Shown here piece by piece: positions 61,190 through 64,000 of a stretch of 64,000 nt of DNA; the first letter of the stretch is position 1; each line of letters begins with the position of its first letter. Made by a program: the position numbers and the translations under genes. The stretch is from Lysinibacillus sphaericus (GTDB taxonomy: Bacteria; Bacillota; Bacilli; Bacillales_A; Planococcaceae): contig NZ_CP019980.1 of the NCBI RefSeq assembly GCF_002982115.1, positions 1,000,001 to 1,064,000 of the forward strand, in the 5' to 3' direction. The notes beneath the pieces are model-generated. The model was not told where the DNA came from, ran no database searches, and saw only the letters and a program-made list of their open reading frames with translations.

Positions 61190-61925
61190 TTTTGAAAACC
61201 CCTTGCTATGCGAGGGGTTCTAAAGAGCTTCTAGCTATGGACAAGAAAAAATCCCCAGCCGTACAATAAATTCAGGTCTGGTCAACCGACTTCGTACGAA
61301 AGGGGATCCAAATGGATAATAAAAGTTTAGCACACACAACATGGAATTGTAAGTATCACATCGTCTTTGCGCCAAAATATAGAAGGCAGATTATTTATGG
61401 ACAAATTAAAGTAGATGTAGGTAGAATTCTTCGCCAGTTATGTGAAAGAAAAGGAGTAGAAATTATAGAAGCAACAGCCTGTCCTGATCATATTCATATG
61501 TTGGTAAGTATTCCACCAAAATTAAGTGTTTCATCGTTTGTGGGTTATTTGAAAGGGAAAAGTAGTTTAATGATATTCGACCGACATGCGAACCTGAAAT
61601 ACAAATATGGAAACAGGAAGTTTTGGTGTCGCGGATATTATGTAGATACAGTAGGAAGAAACAGAAAAATCATTCAGGAATATATAAAAAATCAATTACA
61701 AGAGGATATTCTTGAGGATCAAATGAGCATGAAAGAATTCATTGATCCATTTACAGGAGAAGAAATAAAAGCAAAAAAGCGAAAATGATAAAACCACTTT
61801 AGTGGTAGCGTGAAAACGGAGTGCGGTTGGCGGACCTTTCAGTGTGTCTTTAGACATGGGCCAGTACCCCAGCGTTTCACGCGTAGAGCAAACCACCAGT
61901 TAGACTGGTGGTTCTGATTTTTTGT
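61190..61925 (+). mobile_element. IS200-type insertion element (IS200/IS605 family, tnpA only)
   Basis: Left-end hairpin AACCCCTTGC/GCGAGGGGTT (61197-61219) and right-end hairpin AACCACCAGT/ACTGGTGGTT (61891-61913) frame one transposase gene. No tnpB. Ends are estimated because this family has no inverted repeats or target duplication. The ~100 bp between tnpA and the right hairpin is itself structured (GCGTGAAAACG near 61809 with CGTTTCACGC near 61873). Confidence 0.8.
61312..61788 (+). CDS. tnpA: IS200-type transposase TnpA (HUH/Y1)
   Basis: 158 aa. Y1 transposase with the His pair in DHIHMLVSIPP (~64) and the catalytic Tyr in the helix CRGYYVDTVGRN (~109). It acts as a dimer and moves single-stranded DNA by recognising the hairpin ends. 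AAAGGGGATC precedes the ATG. All key residues are present, so it may be active. Confidence 0.92.
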   Translation: MDNKSLAHTTWNCKYHIVFAPKYRRQIIYGQIKVDVGRILRQLCERKGVEIIEATACPDHIHMLVSIPPKLSVSSFVGYLKGKSSLMIFDRHANLKYKYGNRKFWCRGYYVDTVGRNRKIIQEYIKNQLQEDILEDQMSMKEFIDPFTGEEIKAKKRK

Positions 61926-61980
61926 AAGTATTTGCACTAGAAAGTGTATGCTATCATTAGGTACATAGGGAGGGAGTCTT

Positions 61981-62838
61981 ATGATTCGAATTGGGTTAAC
62001 AGGCTGGGGCGATCATCCTTCGTTATACAGTGGTGTGACTGCCTCAAAGGACAAATTATTTGATTATGCAGGTCATTTTTTAACAGTAGAAGTAGACACA
62101 TCATTTTATGCTATTCCATCAGTTGATAATGTACGGAAATGGTGTGAACTAACACCGCATTCATTCCGTTTTGTGATAAAGGCTTATCAAGGAATGACCG
62201 GTCATTTACGTGGGGAAATCCCCTTTGAATCCAAAAATGATATGTTTAACGCGTTTATTGAGTGTGCCAATGAATTTAAACGTCATGGAAAATTAGCGAT
62301 GGTACTCGCACAGTTTCCACCATGGTTTGATTGTCAGTCAAAAAATGTCCAATATTTATTGTATATTAGGCAACAATTAAAAGAGTTCGATGTGGCAATT
62401 GAATTTCGTAATCGCACGTGGTATGCAGACAAGCTTGTCCAGCAAACAATGGATTTCTTGCAGGAACATCAATTTATTCATACGATTTGTGATGAACCAC
62501 AAGCGGGTATTGGCTCTGTTCCCTTTTACCCTGAAGTAACGGCAAATAGGGCACTTGTACGCATTCATGGTCGTAATATTCATGGTTGGCGTAATACTGG
62601 CAATATGGAAAACTGGCGCAAAGTTCGGTTTCTATATGATTATAATAAAGAAGAATTGCAACAACTCGGCCAGCATATTCAAGCTATACAGCCAAAGGTA
62701 CAGGAGCTATTTGTGTTATTTAATAATAACTCAGGGTTGCATGCTGCGAAAAATGCAAAGGAGCTTCAGGAGCTATTAGCAATACGAGATGTTGGTTTAG
62801 CACCAAAACAATTAAATATATTTGAAGGAGAAATATAA
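61981..62838 (+). CDS. yunF: DUF72 family protein (YunF-like)
   Basis: 285 aa. DUF72 TIM-barrel pattern: IRIGLTGWGDHPSLY (~2-16), YAGHFLTVEVDTSFYAIPS, FRFVIKAYQGMTGH, VLAQFPPWFDC, VAIEFRNRTWY and VRIHGRN…W. Biochemical role unknown. AGGGAGGGAG precedes the ATG. Its TAA overlaps the ATG of the next gene by one base. Followed by TSUP and 5'-nucleotidase genes, the reverse of the B. subtilis yunD-yunE-yunF order. Confidence 0.88.
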   Translation: MIRIGLTGWGDHPSLYSGVTASKDKLFDYAGHFLTVEVDTSFYAIPSVDNVRKWCELTPHSFRFVIKAYQGMTGHLRGEIPFESKNDMFNAFIECANEFKRHGKLAMVLAQFPPWFDCQSKNVQYLLYIRQQLKEFDVAIEFRNRTWYADKLVQQTMDFLQEHQFIHTICDEPQAGIGSVPFYPEVTANRALVRIHGRNIHGWRNTGNMENWRKVRFLYDYNKEELQQLGQHIQAIQPKVQELFVLFNNNSGLHAAKNAKELQELLAIRDVGLAPKQLNIFEGEI

Positions 62839-63659
62839 TGGAGTTTATTCTTTTAGTTATCATTGCACTAGCATCTGGGCTAATCGGCTCTCTTGTTGGG
62901 CTAGGTGGAGGGATTATTTTAGTACCGGCTACTTTATTTGTTGGGTTAAATCTTGGGTTGCTTCCAGATATAACACCGCAAAAGGTGGTTGGGCTATCTG
63001 TTGTGATGATGATTTTCACCGGGCTAGCATCAACATTAAGCTACATGAAATCCAAAACGGTGGATTATAAAAGTGGTTTTATATTTTTTTTAGGTAGTGT
63101 TCCAGGAACAATGGTAGGTGCATGGGTAAATAAAGGATTGGATTTACCTTCATTTAATTTATATTTTGGGGTATTGTTAATTGTTATATCGATAATTTTA
63201 CTTGTACGCGATAAATTGAAACCTGTACAATGGTTTGTGAAAAATGGTACACAACACCAGTTTATCGATGCATCGGGACAAACATATGTTTACGGCTATC
63301 CGATTTGGTTTGCGTTGTTGTTCTGCTTTGCAGTTGGCTTTGCATCAGGATTATTTGGTATTGGTGGCGGCTCGATGGTTGTGCCTGCAATGATCATATT
63401 ATTTTTATTTCCACCACATGTGGCAGTGGCAACATCCATGTTTATGGTGTTCTTAACATCCATTGTGAACTCGGCAAGCCATATTTATTTAGGTCATGTA
63501 CCATGGCTTTATACGATTCCAGTTATTCCTGGGGCTTATATTGGAGCTAAGTTAGGAGCAGCACTCAATAAAAAAATTAAATCAGATACACTTGTCCTGG
63601 CACTTCGAATTATTTTATTATTATTAGGAATTCGTTCCATTATAGAGGGCTTATTGTAA
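62838..63659 (+). CDS. yunE: TSUP (TauE/SafE) family permease (YunE-like)
   Basis: 273 aa, eight or so membrane helices in two related halves, each starting with the family motif: LIGSLVGLGGGIILVPA (~14-30) and ASGLFGIGGGSMVVPA (~170-185). The family carries sulfite, organosulfur anions or similar. ATG overlaps the previous stop. In B. subtilis yunE is its counterpart; the substrate is not known to me. Confidence 0.87.
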   Translation: MEFILLVIIALASGLIGSLVGLGGGIILVPATLFVGLNLGLLPDITPQKVVGLSVVMMIFTGLASTLSYMKSKTVDYKSGFIFFLGSVPGTMVGAWVNKGLDLPSFNLYFGVLLIVISIILLVRDKLKPVQWFVKNGTQHQFIDASGQTYVYGYPIWFALLFCFAVGFASGLFGIGGGSMVVPAMIILFLFPPHVAVATSMFMVFLTSIVNSASHIYLGHVPWLYTIPVIPGAYIGAKLGAALNKKIKSDTLVLALRIILLLLGIRSIIEGLL

Positions 63660-63675
63660 AGAAGAGGTGGCTGGA

Positions 63676-64000
63676 ATGCTAGAAAAAATTCATATTTTTC
63701 ACACAAATGATTTGCATAGTCATTTTAAGTATTGGCCACGCATGCAAAACTATGTCAATGCGCAACGTGCTCAATATGCAGCTCTAGGGGAAACTAGCTT
63801 TTTAGTTGATGTTGGAGATCATCTAGATAGGTCAAATATTTATACAGATGCGACTATTGGTAAGGGAAATGTCCAATTATTAAACGATGCAGGTTATGAT
63901 GTTGTGACAATCGGTAACAATGAAGGCATTACACTGTCTCATGATGAGTTGTTTCATCTATATGATGACGCGCAATTTGAAGTCGTAGTGGCGAACGTTA
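63676..64000 (+). CDS. yunD: Metallophosphatase / 5'-nucleotidase-like protein (YunD-like), 5' part only
   Basis: The first 108 codons are in the window, from the ATG at 63676 behind AAGAGGTGG. It opens IHIFHTNDLHSHF, the metal motif D-x-H of the UshA-type metallophosphatases, followed by VDVGDHLDRSN (second Asp) and TIGNNEG (Asn), all phosphatase-family ligands. No signal peptide is visible, so it is likely cytoplasmic as in YunD. The gene continues past the window end. Confidence 0.85.
   Translation, partial: MLEKIHIFHTNDLHSHFKYWPRMQNYVNAQRAQYAALGETSFLVDVGDHLDRSNIYTDATIGKGNVQLLNDAGYDVVTIGNNEGITLSHDELFHLYDDAQFEVVVANV

Overview
The window reads as a low-GC Gram-positive chromosome of the Bacillales, most like Lysinibacillus or a close relative (Bacillaceae/Planococcaceae). 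The grounds are strong purine-rich ribosome binding sites, frequent GTG/TTG starts, an SLH-domain surface protein, a B. subtilis-type SAM-I riboswitch on a met transporter operon, a FadR-type box on fadN-fadA-fadE, and a SUF operon in the order sufC-D-S-U-B. The genus is an inference; no rRNA or other marker lies in the window.

Layout. 0-7 kb: a partial unknown gene, a lone 3-hydroxyacyl-CoA dehydrogenase, a secreted SLH protein, a ZIP metal transporter, a MerR/B12-domain regulator facing a HemAT-like oxygen sensor, and a TspO-like membrane protein. 7.4-16.4 kb: a surface-polysaccharide region with two paralogous ~560-aa acyltransferase-fold proteins, a polyprenyl-phosphate sugar transferase, a GT4 glycosyltransferase, a FemAB/GNAT-like protein and a polysaccharide deacetylase. 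This is split by a NUMOD4-like protein, a small XRE repressor with three palindromic operators, its membrane partner and an OsmC protein. 16.7-19 kb: hutI-hutG. 19-22.3 kb: a 5'-3' exonuclease, a C39-like protease-fold protein, an intact IS3-family element sitting in the loop of a terminator, and a thioredoxin-like gene. 22.7-33 kb: fadN-fadA-fadE, yusI-like, gcvH, yusF-like, yusE-like, then the SAM riboswitch and metN-metP-metQ. As far as I recall, this block keeps the B. subtilis yus order.

33.5-47.9 kb is the most interesting part: about 14 kb of same-strand, often overlapping genes that look like a synthase-dependent exopolysaccharide system with cyclic-di-GMP-type parts. It has a UDP-HexNAc dehydrogenase, a lipoprotein with two NodB domains (the first apparently dead), a PilZ domain fused to a hyaluronan-synthase/NodC-like GT2, a membrane-anchored degenerate deacetylase, and a GH18-like lipoprotein. 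A strongly structured intergenic segment follows, then a degenerate GGDEF + degenerate receiver protein, a membrane HEAT-repeat protein, a second GT2 and a 1060-aa membrane-anchored glycoside-hydrolase-like protein. A 323-bp repeat with terminal inverted repeats closes the block. Next come a GltC-like LysR regulator and a large hybrid sensor kinase/response regulator pair. In B. subtilis metQ lies close to suf, so 33.5-53.2 kb looks like accessory DNA placed between two conserved blocks.

53.9-59.1 kb: sufCDSUB with Fur-box-like sites upstream. 59.2-62 kb: a repeat-rich stretch with an IS3 remnant, two related small secreted proteins and an IS200-type element. 62-64 kb: DUF72 protein, TSUP permease and the start of a 5'-nucleotidase-like gene (yunF-yunE-yunD order). 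Two dispersed repeat families run through the intergenic regions: a GGTGTCAGGCACT-type short repeat and a GTGTTAGATTGA terminator-like palindrome.
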